A stretch of 64,000 bases of DNA from Odontesthes bonariensis (lineage: Eukaryota > Chordata > Actinopteri > Atheriniformes > Atherinopsidae): positions 19,378,248 to 19,442,247 of the forward strand of contig NC_134519.1 of assembly GCF_027942865.1 (NCBI RefSeq), in the 5' to 3' direction. Shown one piece after another: positions 41,901 to 56,258 of this stretch (the stretch's first letter is position 1; every line of letters starts with the position of its first letter). The notes under the pieces are model-generated. The model did not search any database, had not been told where the DNA came from, and saw only the letters and a list, made by a program, of their open reading frames with translations. The position numbers and the translations under genes are program-made.

Positions 41901-42025
41901 TGCTTTACCATCAATCCTCAAGTTGGTACTCCTCCATCTATGCGCCATAAATCCTTTTTGTAAAAGGCAAAAAACTGAATGTCAACGTCTCACATTCCAC
42001 ATAGCCATTTTACACAGAAATGTTG

Positions 42026-43022
42026 ATTATTGCTAGCCTGGCTGACGCGTCCACAATCTCGATGAGATGGTGGTCTGGGAACTAGGTGTGCATTTTCTCG
42101 TATTTGAGGCGTGGTTTACGAATGCCTAGAGCCGTTTATTGGGCACTACGAATGTCTATCAAATGACGTCAGGTATTTCCCATGCTGCTTTGCGCGCGAT
42201 TCATAGCCAATTGTATCACTTATACCAGATGACGACAGAAATTCGACGAGGAAGAAGAAAAAAATGGAAAATAAAAGTAAACTTGCGCTCTAAGCTACTT
42301 AAATTGACAACAAAGTAGGCCTATATGCTATATTCTACATGAATTTTTATGTTGTAGAGTTGTGAATTTATTTTAATAATGGAGAAATTGAGCAGCCTTG
42401 CTTTGTTGTCTACAGTAGTAGCTCAACCCTCATCTTACTTTGAAGCTCCCAGAAGTGACGTCGACGTAGCTTTAGCAGCAGAAAAGCTATCAGGCTTGTG
42501 TTGATGATAATAATAAACTCCTGGACTATGTACAAACTTCCAAATGCATCGTTTTGTGAGTACAGACCATATTTGTACTACTGTAGAAGTTTGGTTTCAT
42601 GACATGTGATTTTAGTGTGGTAATTTTGGAGATACTGCCAGGGTCCGTTAGCGCTTGTACTAAGCTATTCGGGATAACTCAGTAACTCAGCTGATGTTCA
42701 GCCAAGATCGGAAAAACTTCGGGTGGGCTACTTGGCTGGATGTCACGGTTCAAATGACCCTAGGGTGAATCTACTCCGAAACACTTTCTAAGGCTGCATT
42801 GAACGGTAACGTTGTGTCCGCTGTCATGTTGAATTAACACTCTACAAGCTTCGGTGTAGCGCATAGACGTCGTCATCGTCTTGCTGCCGCCGCCCCCCCC
42901 CCCGTTCTGTGATTGGTTCCCAAACTCTGGCAAAAATAAGGGCGGTGGTTTCCAGGCTGACTTTGCAGTGAGAATGAAATCGAGCGCAAAGCAGCATGGG
43001 AATTCCCAGGCTAGATTATTGC
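42026..43022. mobile_element. 981-bp non-autonomous TIR element with 7-8-bp target duplication
   Basis: The left end (from 42034) starts TAGCCTGG and the right end (43014) finishes CCAGGCTAG, its inverse. ATTATTGC borders both sides (42026-42033 and 43015-43022). A second, longer inverted pair lies inside: CCCATGCTGCTTTGCGC near 42179, and the reverse complement of the same run near 42985-43002. The size of the target duplication suggests hAT or P-type ends. No transposase frame was seen. Confidence 0.8.
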
Positions 43023-43117
43023 AGCTTTAAAACAAAACTGGAACTATCTGCAGGGCTATGTGCAAATTGACATTTTCTTCTGTTTTATTTGAATGAACTG
43101 ACCATTTAACATTTTTA

Positions 43118-43147
43118 GACACACACACACACACTCACACACACACA
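43118..43147. repeat. short (CA)n tract
   Basis: CA units with one CT interruption; the first of two CA tracts in this part of the bcl2 intron. Confidence 0.85.
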
Positions 43148-43388
43148 GTCAGACAAACACAGAAGCGGATGTACTAGTGCAAATCAATTATTTGCTGTCC
43201 ACAAAATAGCTGTGTACACACTCACGTGCGTATGCACATGCACACAAGCAGCGTGTACACACAGAAGCGGATGTGGTGGTGTGAATCAATAATGCTGTGT
43301 TGTCACAGGGTGACATGTGAGCCATGGCAGGGAGCAGATGGCCCCGGGGTACCTAGCTTCCTGTTAGTCGTGCCATTCGGCCTTAGTG

Positions 43389-43428
<40 letters not shown>

Positions 43429-43443
43429 GACACAGACACACAC
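43389..43443. repeat. (CA)n microsatellite
   Basis: About 18 CA units followed by CAGACAGACACAGACA-type interruptions, in the bcl2 intron. Confidence 0.9.
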
Positions 43444-46400
43444 ATGTCCACTGGGATTTCCCAGTGCAACTATCCATTGCAGTGGCCATTAACAAACAGT
43501 ATGCCATTATCGGCTCCTCTCTGTACATGCTCCCGACTCTGAAAACTACAACATCCAGCTGATGGTAAATAGATTTCCCTTCCTCATCCACGGAGGTCTG
43601 GAGTAAATAATTCTCTGCTCCTGCTTCCCAATGAGATTTTTGGCAGGAGAGCAAATAGCCCACAGGAAATCGGATCTGTTTCACTCAACACTGAGTGAGG
43701 TCAGCCGTTACTCAAATATCACTTTGACTATATTGTATTGATTGAGCGTTTCCGATGGTTTGTGGATATCTCTGCGCAAAGACTCAATTAACACAGCCAA
43801 CCAGTGGCTGTAAGTGTCAGACTGCATATGCAGGTCATTCACAAATATTCATTCTGTAGTCAAAACTGTCTCTGTGGAGCGACCTTGATGAGATATTTTT
43901 TGATGCTCTCAAGCCTCGTGAAGCTCACACAGCACCTGCTGGCAGTCACCTTTGATGGCAGCTGATTAGGTTTGAAGTGCAGGGAAAGCTGAAAGGCCCC
44001 TGATGCTTGCTGGATAAAAGCTTTGCCAAGGGACCCTCGTTCTGCCGCTGTGTATTGTTTCAGTGCGGTGTGCACCGATCTTAATATCCCGAACTTTTGA
44101 TGTCCCCTTAAACATACAGTCACACCTTATCAGCATGCCGCAGCACTCACATGTTTGTTTCCCCTGATGTTTCCAGAGTATAGCAGCTACATGCTGCTTC
44201 TGACATCTTTCCTACAGGCGTAAACATGATATTGCCATGGTTTTATAGTAATAATAACTTTACTGAATCTACTCTAAAAGAGGTGCCTTTAATTGGTTGC
44301 TGGGCTGTCATTTCACCTTAAAGAATGGCAGCTACTTCAAAGAAAACGTTGACTTGAACACAGAAGAACTGACAGGGATTCCTTTTCTTCTTTTTTGTGT
44401 AATTTATTTGACAAAACAGTGATGACCTACACTTGCATCCAAAGATGTGTCATCTAACGATGCAGTCATCCTATGACGCATGTCAGGGCAGTTTTTTTTC
44501 TTCTTTATAATGCCAGGATTCAGTTATGTCAGGCGCCATTTTGCTTTATTGGGGGATTTTTAACTCCTGTCTAGACGAGGCTTGTGTCTGCAAATCTAAC
44601 CACCAGAACTTCATAAACCCCACAAATTAGCCTATAAAGTGCTTCATTTATCTCCCACATTTTATGTCACACTGTGGTAAAAAGATTTGGAAGGAAAATG
44701 AATCCAATAAGTATGTTTCTTCTTTATTATAATCAGCAGTATTATCAGTATACTGATTTAAAAAGCAGACTTTTGACTATCACTGTGCCACATTATCAAC
44801 CAGCTACTTTATGCAAACTCGTTTTCTGATACCTCAGTCTGCTGCAACAAGCACTCAGATCCTCTGACCTTCAGGACATCCAGATTTGAATTAGAATGAG
44901 TCCGCATTCCTCCACATCAGGAAGGACGGGGGCAAAAATGTTTCTGGATGAAATGACTGTACTTCAGACAATGTCTTTGATCAGGAGGTGCAGCTAACAA
45001 GGCTGTGGAGGTGGAGGATGAGAGACGAAAAGGCAACACGCAATAAGAAGAGGCTTATAAAGTCATAAAAAAAAGCAATCCTGTCCATACTGCTGTGTGT
45101 GCTGCAAGCCAGGTGGAGACTGATGGGATACTTCTACAGTAAAGTTTGGATGGTCAGCAGAGAAGATCAGGCCACCAGGGTTGGAAGAGAAAAGCAGAAT
45201 GAAGCTAAGAGAGCTTTTGCTTTTGATTTAATTTGCATTCATGCTGTTAAGTGGAAAGTGCGAGATTTCTAAAGCAAACTGGGATTTAAGTTGCTTGTTA
45301 AAGTCATCTGACTCAACAATCATCTGATTCTCAGCTGATCCATCTGCTGACTTGAAAGCAGTACTTGTGAAACATCCACATGGGCATTACAGTGCACAAA
45401 ACAAAAATAAATAACTACATTCCATACATTGCTAGCCTAATACAGTAAAAGTACATTTTTCCTGCATGACTTAATGTTCCTGTTATTATGGTACAGCAGT
45501 ATCAAGGCTGCTCGGCAGTTGCTGAATCCCTTACATTTTTCATGGATTATTCTAACAAAAAACTCTCCTCTGTTTAAAAACCGACTCTTGCCTTCTTGGT
45601 TTTCTGCACATTTCCCAACAGACATTCGCTGTCACAGCAAACATACTTATTATCATTCATCAGGCAGCCTGTGCTTGTTTCCATTTGGTCCTTAGTGGCA
45701 AGGACAGGGAAGGTCACACAGCTCCTAGAGCGCCAACCTGCTCCAAACAATCAGTTTTTAAATTTTTTAGAAAGGCACAACATAGCTCACTACAAGTCAC
45801 ACTGAGCTCAAACCAAAGAGAGGGGTAGAAGTAATGTGCACTTCTGCTCTAAGCTGCTGGATTAGGCTTAAATTACATCTATTTTTCTGAAACGGATTCA
45901 ACCATAGTGATTTTATTACATAACGCAAAGGTATCTTGTAGCTGAGCTTCCTGCTTGTTATCTTAAGGCTTATTCCTTCTTGTATCAGGCCTCTCAGACG
46001 AACACAGTGCTGTTGTTTGTCTCCACACATCAATACATTCCTCTCATTCCTCTCCCCCAGCCTGGATGAAAATCAGCTGGCTGCCTGAAGGGAGGTCAAT
46101 GAACTTTCCAGCGTATTCCCAGCCTGAGAAGGAAAAGAGGGGCTCATTCCGAGGATGACTGCTTTTTGAGGAGCTGCAAATCAGAGTAGATATAGGCTGT
46201 GGTTGTATGCATGGATTGCTCAACCAGAAGTCAAATTGTATAGGAGTAATTATTACTCCCCTCCCCCCTTTCAAAATGATCTCATGCTGCATGCCAGTTA
46301 GCGAAGTTTTGTCATGCATTTTGAAACTTCAGTCCTCAGACTGTGGGAAAGCTGCTTTTCTTCCCATATTGAGCTTTGCTTTGTCTTCACACTTGATGTC

Positions 46401-48269
46401 CATTTTTAATCCCCCTGTGCATACAGAAGACAGCAGTGAGGGGAGTGTTCAGATCTAACACTAAAGTAACACCACACCGCTGTATAAATGCTTTGCTGCG
46501 AGTGGAAAATCTTCATTCACAACCCAATTCAAAGAAAGATTTAACAAAATGAATCAAGATAGATTAGCTATTTTTTCCTCTATTTTTATTGCTTTGTCAT
46601 AGATTTTCTCACCGTGTTATCATTAATTGGTGATGTTTACATTAACAGAGAAAGATAAGGGGCATTAAGTAGAGACAGCCCACTTACTTTCCATCACTGA
46701 CACTAGATGCCTTCTCTGTGACTTTGTGGAAAATGTTCTTTGCAGTCTGGCTTCTTTTCTCTCCACTTCAAAGGTGTTCCAGAGGGAGCTGTACCTCAAA
46801 CAGCTGATTGTTTTCACTGACATTATCGGACATCTGAGATCCTGGAACCTGCCATCACTAGCAGCATGTCCTGTCCCAGACTGTGGCCTCTCTCATTAAC
46901 ATGGGTACACGGAGTACACAGCAAAACCTGAAACCGTGTACTCTAATCACGTAAACCGCTCCAATATCTTGTTGCCAAAACCGACAAGCTTTCATTTAGC
47001 GACTGACTTTACAAGATGTCTCCTGTATGAAATAGGAGACAATGAGAGTCTAGCTTTGATGTTCTGATACTTTCTGCTCTGCTGACATGCTTAATTCTCT
47101 ATTAGATGAGGTTACACTTGACTTGTTTGGCAGGGCTTCCTAAATAACAGGGGGAACTTGGGAGTTCATCAAAGAGAAAATCACAACATTGCCCTTTTTT
47201 ATGTACGGAAATTTAGCTTTTTCTTAGACTCGGGGCTAAGTTTCTTAATGTTTCCAAACAAATACAAATCTCTTAGTTACAGTATCTAACCAACTGCTAA
47301 CTTTCCCCTGCTGCTCCCCCTCCCTTTCTCCATGGTATTAGTATGACTACATGTTTGGCTTGCCTCAAGTCTTTTCCTAGTTACGCACACAGACTCTGAT
47401 CTAACCATACTTGGCCCTACCACAGAGAAGCTATAGTCTTAAAACCAGACAGTGATGTCATTCCTGCAGCGTCTGGCACAGGAAGTGACTTCACACTAAC
47501 TAGCCTGTCGAGGTCCTTTACAAAGACTTCACTGCCTGACTGAAAAGCCCCTTTCTCAACATTAGGATTGCGTAATCCCTAACCATAACACATCAGCGCT
47601 ATGAAAAAAAAAGGAAGCAAAACACAGCACAAAACAACCACAGTGATAGTAAGCTGAATATGTAATTTCAACCAAATGGCAACACAGGGGCCTGTTCAAT
47701 CGCAAGGCCGTTCTGCAGATGGTGTTCCCACACATCTCAGTCATTACTCCATATACAGTAGCTGTTTGGCTCCCATCCGTCAGTCTATTTTTGGGTCTGC
47801 CTGTCGAGATGTGGCTGTGTGGTCTTAAGGTCTTAAGGGGTCAGTGGATCTGACTTTTGAAGCAGCGTGCCGCCTCGTCACAGGAAATGAGCCTCTCCTT
47901 TGGACTGTGTTTGTTACAGGAGAAGCAGCAGGCCGCATGAGAATATGCTGGTTCCCACGGTCTCTATCGGCGGTCTGATAGAGACTATCTGAGCCAATCA
48001 AGCAAAGCAGATCAGCTGCCGGGGCTCTCATGCTCTCTTGATGTCCCAAAATAAGAAGTGCTCTGCTTCCTGAATGCCAGAATCCAAGGCTGATAGAGCA
48101 GGTGAAAAGTAAAACTTTTACCTCAGTATATAATCATTAACTTTTTATTTTCCATTGAGTGCTTATGCGTGTTTTAAATTCCACTTTCACTTACAAGGAG
48201 GCTCTTTATACAAGTGCCCCTTCACATTCCTGAGGGCAAAATGTGAACAAAACAACCAAGGATGAAGAA

Positions 48270-48291
48270 TTTCCTGAAACGTTTCAGGAAA
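48270..48291. repeat. perfect 22-bp palindrome in the bcl2 intron
   Basis: TTTCCTGAAA, then CG, then TTTCAGGAAA; the whole equals its own reverse complement. It contains two TTCC/GGAA cores facing each other around a central GAAACGTTTC. Confidence 0.85.
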
Positions 48292-51200
48292 AGCACAATA
48301 ATTTGTTGGCATTTACTCATACAGTAGTCTTACATACACTTTTGAGGCCATAAACATGTCACTGGAGCAGCCAGTGTACCCTGCAGTGCATCCTTGGAGA
48401 GAATATGGTGGTCTCAGTCATTCAAGTGGCTGGCATCCTGTCTGATCTGGAAAGCCACCAGGTTTAATGCACTCCGAGTGCACCAGCCTCAACACATGTG
48501 GATGATGACTCAGCTGCCCTTTTCCACTCTCTCTCTGCTCCTGCACGTCATCTGTGGCCTTTTAAATGGACCGAACAGCAGAGACGACCGTTGTTTTATT
48601 AGATTGGGAAGCCCTGAACCAGGAGCTCAGATGAAGCCTCTTGATATTTATAGCCGCACAGCAGTTGTGCTGCTTGTGTGCGGCGAGACTCGGTCACTTC
48701 CTCCTCTGTGGTGGGGCGGATGGGCTTGGTGCAGACATCCTCATAGGAGGCAGACATCTCCTTTTAGCTGCATTGTATCAGTTTGATGGTGCCATTGTGC
48801 CTGGGTTTGGTGATTGTGAAGGACGTGGGATCAACTGCTCAGGTTGAAACAGACAGTAGCTGAGCTGTGAGGGGTTATTGTGAGGGGAAAGGGATTGCCT
48901 CTCTGGAACTTGCCCTTTACTTTGATGTGTCTTTGCTCTAGAGATGACTGATCCTGTATGATACAGTCTGATCTTCAATAAAGTGGGCAGATAAGCAAGG
49001 AGTAGCAGCAGGAGAGCAAGTGAGAGGGGAGCCAGCACAGTCTACAGTATGCTCATGCACTTGTTTCAACTCCTCAGAGCCGGCAAGGTTATTCAGTCCT
49101 TCATTTCATATTGTCTCAGGGCTGCTTGGTGTAAATCAGTTAGCTCAACAGGAATGCACAAAAATTTCATAACTACCGAATCCACGTTAATACATTAGAA
49201 ATATTTGCCATTTTCAAATATGTATCATTTGTTTCCTGCGGCTATACAAATTGAACTGTCTATCTCCAGTTTTAATGGGATAAAAACCAGGTTCACCGTG
49301 ACATTATACAGCTCTAGAGAAAGCCGAGTCTCGTGTGTAAAGTTACGGTCCTGGTTTATTTGGCAAGTTTAGACAATGAATAATGGAGACAATAAAAAAG
49401 CACAGAGTGTCATGAAGAGTCTGGGTGATTTACTGGCGATCATGTTTCATGTTCCAGTAGTGGAGGCTGACTCCCACGGGACAGCTAGCTGTTTTGTAAA
49501 CACACAAATGCTGCCACTGCTGCTGCTGACGCAGATTTGAATATTTATGAACCTTTAGGGTTGCATCCAACGTCAAAATAGCTTCTCCTTTTACTCTTGA
49601 ATATAATGACTGTTGAAAGTATGAAACCTGAGTTTGCAGTGAAACTCAAGTGGAAGCAAAGTAATGAGGATCACCATTCCCTTTGTTTTCTCGTCGTGAT
49701 GTCTTTTTATCAGGCTATAATCATTTTATTCTCTTTATTGTTAGATTTAAAGGGATGTACATGCCTGAGTTGGATATGTACAACACTTTACATTTTGGAA
49801 GGATGTGAAGGGTCAATGGACGTCTTTAATCTCAATATTTAGTGCAGCCATGACTAAAACGAATACAACAATGTTCCCTAAATTTGGAGGAGCTGCAGAG
49901 AGCTGAAACCTTTAGGAGTCAGTTCTGTAACATCACTGACTGGTTTGTATCGTACTGTTATTTTCAACCTGGTGTCATGGCTTCCCGTGAACAAAATGAA
50001 AATCATGTTACTCGTGCAGACAAACCAAATTGTGCATTTTCTTGCTTTCTAAGTAATGTTTTTGCAGGTGGGGCAGAACCAGAAAGATTTCTAACTTGGA
50101 GCGTGTATTATTTATTGTAAGGCAAGCAATCATTTTTGACTAACCAGGTTTTTAATGCCTAACCAAATCCAAACATGAAGTAAAAACAAATGTAATGTGT
50201 AAGAAAAAACATATCTATTACAATTACTGATGTGGAAACAAAACAAACTCCGGATGGTGGTCCATGCTGCCTCTTTGCCTCTTGAACTAATGAGCCCTCT
50301 ATGTGATGTTCTTCATGTCCATGTACAAAGAAAAAAGGAAAAAATTGTGTCCATTATAGTCAGTCAGTTGATATTTCATGACAGTTTCATAAATTTGTAA
50401 TAGAATCTGGAGCTTATTTAATTTCTAACTGGCAGATTTTCTTCTACTGAAAACAAAAAATGTCCCTAACACCCACTGTATAGGAAAACAAATTCCCAAG
50501 TGTCTGTTATCCGAACAGTTTAAGGTTGTTCATTTTGGCCTCACAGTTGTGAAGCTGTTGTATAGTGAATTTGGGCATGTATTACGAGTTAGAAATAAAC
50601 TTTGGCCTTGAGGGAGGAATTATTGCTCCATGAAATTGTTCCTATTTTGAGCATACATCCCAGAATTACTTGTTTTTCTTGACCAAGACTCCAAAACCAG
50701 AAAATGTTCATTTCAGTTTTAGTATGCTAGCTAAAACAAGCGGCTAATTTTAGTGGCTTGTTATTTTCTGTATGGATATGAGAGGGAGCAACAAAAATGT
50801 CAAGCCTTCGCTCCTACAAATTTGCTTTGATAACTGTCTCGGGGATCTAGTTATTATAATATATCAATTTTGATATACTAAATCAAGAGGATTATTGAAT
50901 TCTAGCCTGATTCGAATGAAATTTTGTGTACAGCAGACATGTACAGCTCCCCACTGCAGTTTGTCCCCATTTGCTTGTATGGGCATTGTTTCCAAGGATT
51001 GCAGGATTGTCACAGGTCAGTGAAGGGCTCAGTGTCCGCATCTTCAAGCTGTTTGCTCCTGCTGACACAGGGGGATTCACTGGGTAATGAATGTTGCGAC
51101 AAACTCCTCCGTCATCTAATTTTTTTGCTGGGGCCAGTTGATGGATGACTCTCCAGGGACCTGATTGAATCTGACCTTCTTTTTTTTTTTTGTCACTGAC

Positions 51201-54200
51201 CTGTCACCTCTTACGTCTGGGGATTTTTTTATTTTTTTCAATCTGCACATGCATTCATGCATAAACCAGCAACAAGAGAAAGAGAGATATGAACATATAT
51301 CTTGATCAAAGCAGATCAATTACAAGGACGCTAATGCTTCCCTTGCAATTTTTGCATCTCCTTTTACTCCCCCTTGGCTCCTAAAATGGGAGTTTTGTTT
51401 GACTTTAATTAGCTGTGGAGAAGTCTGCAAGAAGCTCATTAAAAAAATCAAAGAGGGGCAGCAGAAGAAGCATGTGCATTATTGTCAGAGTGCTTCTATG
51501 TGAATATTTTGGAAATAAACCGAGAAGGGTGGGGAGAGGGTTGGTGCAGAGGTGAATATAGCAGCAAAGCCACAACAGGCACTTTAATTACAATTTGAAC
51601 TTTAACCCACATCCCTTTCTCTCAGTCTCAGTCTGCCCACAGAAACGTCCCAAAACAGAGATGACTGCCTGATCATTTTTGCTGTTTTTGGCAAAGCGCG
51701 GCTGACGGTTTTTAACAGAGCTGGCCAAGCACACAACATGACTCATTATCTTCCATACAAGCTGCAGCACTCCATCATTCCCAAAAGCATGGGGGATGCC
51801 CAAAGGAACTGGCAAATGTTTGGCATTTCCTGTTGTCTGTGAGATAGTATTCAGCCACGCGAGGAAGACAACAGTGCAAAATCTCTTTGTGTCCACGGGA
51901 AAGACACCACCAAGCAAAACCCAAAGGTGTAAATCATGTGAAAAACAAATCAGAGGTTGAGGACGGGCTCTGTCCCGCTGGTGGGAAAAGCAAATTGTGT
52001 GTAAGGCTTCCAGTCTGGGTAACCATGACACTCAGGCAGTCAGGCACTCAGTCAGCTGCCAACCCATGGCTGAGTATGGGATCCCGTCAAGTCCTCACTG
52101 TTCACTCTGTATGTATCTCTCTGAGGGAGTCTTTGTGTGAGGTACAAAAAAAAAAAGAAAGGGGAATTTGTGAACCTTGTGAGGCCTTTTCCCCTTGGCC
52201 TCTTGGTCTCTGTTGGCTGGCTGTGACCTTTTAAAAGCCATTGATCCAAAAAATGAATATAGTGGATAACTGCAGGCAGGACTTTATATCCCAGATGTAC
52301 ACCTGCTGCTGACAGCAGATGGCTTTACTACAGGGTAGAGATGAGCTTTTGTGGGACATAAATCCTTGTTTTGAATGCAGATGTTTTGTCTGTGTCTTTC
52401 CTCTGTGCACTCTTTTCCAGCTGCTTGTCATTAATTTCTTCAAAAACTCACCTTAACACACAGTCAGTCAGTGCAGTGGGACATAAAGGAACAGAGGAGA
52501 CAGAAATGAAAAATAGAAAGGGCCTTGTTTTTTTCTCTCTCTACTCACATGTTTATAGCAACACTGCTTGCTAACATGTGGGTGAAAAAGTTCCAGGAGC
52601 TGAAGTGGAGCATGCCTCAGTCTCATGATATCCACCTGACATCCCCTCCTCCCTCCTCCTCTGTCTCTGGTTCCTAACTCTCCCCTGAGTCAGTCTGGAG
52701 TTATTACCATTCATGCCCTTGTGGGATTCTTTTCAACATCCATCACAGCTCTTGTGAACCTCTTCCCGTAATTGGGCTTCTTTTGTTTCAGACTTAAATA
52801 GACAATAATCTATAACGACTGTCTGGGGCAAATCAAGGACACACATCATGAGTTTGCCATTTTGTCGAGCCTTGTTGGCGGTCAGTCACATGCAGTTGCT
52901 GTTGATTTGAATTGTAGCCTCAGCAAACTGTTATTTTTAAGGAGTAGGTGGGAAAAAATGGAATACTGTCTTCTACTCAGTTGGAAGTTTGATAGAAAAG
53001 CTCGTCCTTTTATTCCTTGAATTCTAGGGTAAAGAAGGTGGCAACACTCAAAGAAAGAGCTTCTTAAAAGAACTAAAACATTAAGCTGCTTTCCATTCCT
53101 TGCGCATCGCAACTGAGATGGTGTTGTCAGTTTGTCCCCACTTTGATTCAGTCTGAAGTATCTTAAAAACTATTAAAATTCGTGACTGCTACAAAAGTTC
53201 TGCATAAAACATGGACATAGCCTCCAGGTTTGAAAAGTGAAACCAATGTCTCAGTGCTTCACTCCGCAGTCTTCCTAATGGCCAGCAGAGCTTCAGAGCA
53301 AGTCCTCTGGCATATAAACCAAGCTTGATGTTGTAGCATATATTATATTGTACAGTCTATATAAGGCTACTGTGGTAGGAATGACCTACTCCTTTTCACC
53401 GAAGAGCTGAGGAATCCTCTGACTGAAGACGCTCATTCGTTGAATCTCTACAATATGGAGAGGGTGTGCAATGTTGTCCATTATGTTTAGTAACTTTGCA
53501 ACATTCTTCTTTGTACAATCAGCTCCAGGGGCTTCAGAGGAGTCCCACAAAGAGAGACAGCCTCCTTTATTAGTTTGTTCAGGTTTCAAAACAGCAGACT
53601 ACGAACCAAAGGGATGACTTCCCAGTGGTTATGTCCGCTTCTTTCTATGCAGTCTGTAGGACAGCTATATGCTTTGTTCGATGGGAACAAGGATTTTCTT
53701 ATCCTCAAGCAGAAAAACTGTTAACACGAGTTAGAGAGGTAGCCAAGTTTTTTATCTTTCCTTTTTTCTTAAAATGACATATAATTCAGAATTTTCACTG
53801 AAACTGTACATCACATGGTACCTCGCGGTTCCTCATGGTACATGGCAGTTCCTATACTCTGAAGTTTGTTGACATCTGCTGAATGGAGAGTGATGCTTTT
53901 TTGCAAGTAAAAACTTACAGTGCACACGGTGAGCCTTCACATCGTAGCATTCCCATCGTGTATGTGCTAGCATGCTGATGTTAGCATGTAGCTCAAAGCA
54001 CATCTTTGTCTGAACACAGTCCCGTAAAGCTGCCATGGCCCTGGATAATTAAAAAACGCTCAGCTGCAACAAAGACGGTGTGGTTAAAGACGTTGCTGGC
54101 TGATTTAAGAGCACAGTGTGTTTTGACACCAGAGGGCCTAAACTTGGAAGAATCTGCTGATCTTTCCTCCCCTGTGTAACCAGCCCCCAGCCTCAGGAAT

Positions 54201-56258
54201 GCAACAGGACGGGAAGGGAAACAGGAAATGCTTTTGTCTCCCCGCAGCACTTCAGTCTCCTTTTTTTTTTTTTTAAGTCATGTATGGACTTTTCTTTAAT
54301 AAGTAACTGTTTTAAAAACGTGACACTTGTGGATGAGAGTCTAATGAATCAGTTCTGTTTCTGCTGGATCAAGGTCAAGTAAAACATGCATTCTAGAACA
54401 TTAACATTGAGCTTAATTAATGTAAGGAAACTGAATTAAACCCAGACAGATTTAAATAGAATGCTAATAGATTCCCATGAGAACTGGCACAGTAATGTTG
54501 TAATGAATCAAACCTAACAATTTCCTATTGTTCACAGATAGGTCAAATTACAGCCAAGAACTGAGACGTCAAAGCGGCTCAATTGAACGGCTTCACAACG
54601 CAGTGACTAATGTGGTGAGCCTTAGGACAAAAGAAAAAATAGTCAATGGAGGCAGTTTGTATTTCCCAAATTAAACCTCTCTGAAATGCACCCCATTGTA
54701 CTTTGGTTGAAGATAATCTACTTGTGAATGTGTGTGTGTGAGGGACAGCGGAGAGCTTAGTGCCATTACTTCCTGTCCAGCTGTTCCTGCTGTCACCGCT
54801 TATGAGCAGATGTCTGTCTTTCCTCATCTCACACACACAACCTCGGCATTTGCTCCACAAATTGCTCATCGTGTACACACTCTCAATTCCTCTTTAAAAC
54901 CCTCTGATTAACATTAATATATTTAGGCATGAGCACTCACCCACTTCCTAAAGAGAAAAAAAAACCTCTCCCCAAAATCTTCTGCGAATGGGCTTTTCTG
55001 TGATTCCCATGTTTGATTGAGGTGAAGTGTGTTTCTAAGTGTCTGAGGTTGTGCGTAGGAGGGTGTGAGCGCTGATGAACAGTGGTGGATCTGTTAGTGG
55101 CATGGGTGTAAAAACGCTATTTTCAACCATATTTGGTGGCAGCTGAGGGATTTACATCATAACGCACCATTTCACGCAAACTAGGAAGAAATATCTCACC
55201 AGGTTTTATTTTCTGCCTCTGAGATTTCAGCTTTGTCCAAGGGGAGGCAAGATATCTTTATTGTTCTTCTTCATATGCTCAAGAGCAACCACGGCGTTGT
55301 TGCCGTTAATTTTTTTCAAATGAAGCCGTCAACTCCCCATATCATTACAAATGGAGTTTTAGTCACACCCATAATAAGCGGACAGAACCAGGTCAAATAA
55401 AATCTAAACCAGAAGAGATTTTCAAAGTATGAACTGAAAGAGGTCAAATGTTTTGCCTTTCCTTCAGTGTTTTACGTCTCTTTTGAGAATGTTAAGTGTG
55501 CAGTGTCAACCAATGTCCACACCAAAGAAAGTTATTTTGTCCGACAATTTTGGTGTGTTATTTTTGAACTTGGGTTAGAATTTCCCAGTTCCCAACTGGA
55601 AAATGCAGTCCAAATGCCCTGCAAAGAAGTATTTTTGACTTGGAAAGTCTGAGGAACCCTTTCCAGCCCCTTAACTAGAACACGGTCAACTAGGACGTGA
55701 CGTCATTCCCAGCTACGAGTTCTAACTTCCGAAAAAATCTGTCCCTGAATTGCCCGAAACACCGCTCCTGTAGCCCAACATTTACTTCTGTATCTGATCT
55801 ACATCGCCACGAAACACATTGACATGATTACCTCGTGGCTAGTTTGTTGCCTGTATAGCCAGGCCTCAGATATCCTTTTCCTCTTTTCCCTCAATCTCCG
55901 ATGTGTTAATGTTCATTCCTTACCACAACCATGTAGTTCATTTTGAGTCAGTCCCACTGTGCTGCTGCAGAAAATATAGCACCAAATGTCAGTCCAAAAA
56001 ATCCCTGACAAATGCATATTTTCTCCTGCCTGTGTTGCATTTGGAAAAAAACTGCTTTCCTCAGCTAATTGCGGGAAATTGCTGAGCTTTTTAAAAAAAA
56101 ATGGAATGTATATATTAGTGGCTATATATCAAAGGCGTATGACTGCATTATTGGAACAAGTAGGATGCCAGCCTTATCCAACATGCAAGAGGTCATTGCT
56201 TTGGTGAAAATGAACTTCGGCATACCAATTAACAGCCTGTCTCCCCTTTCTCTCTCAG

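Larger units (their letters stand above)
32843..56258 (+). other. bcl2: bcl2 intron between the two coding exons (23.4 kb)
   Basis: The large intron splits the BH2 motif. Human BCL2 has the same intron but far longer. Contents I can name are a promoter-like cluster (33095-33211), a Tc1-like element (36040-36860), a (TG)n tract (37333-37408), a transposon relic (38770-38960), a 981-bp TIR element (42034-43014), (CA)n tracts near 43.1-43.4 kb and short palindromes. From about 43.5 to 56.2 kb I see no gene or transposon with coding signal. Conserved enhancers may be there but cannot be recognised without alignment. Confidence 0.85.

Noticed and set aside
51588-52031. 147-codon minus-strand open frame in the bcl2 intron
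   Set aside because: No recognisable domain, no splice or promoter context, and composition like other chance frames.
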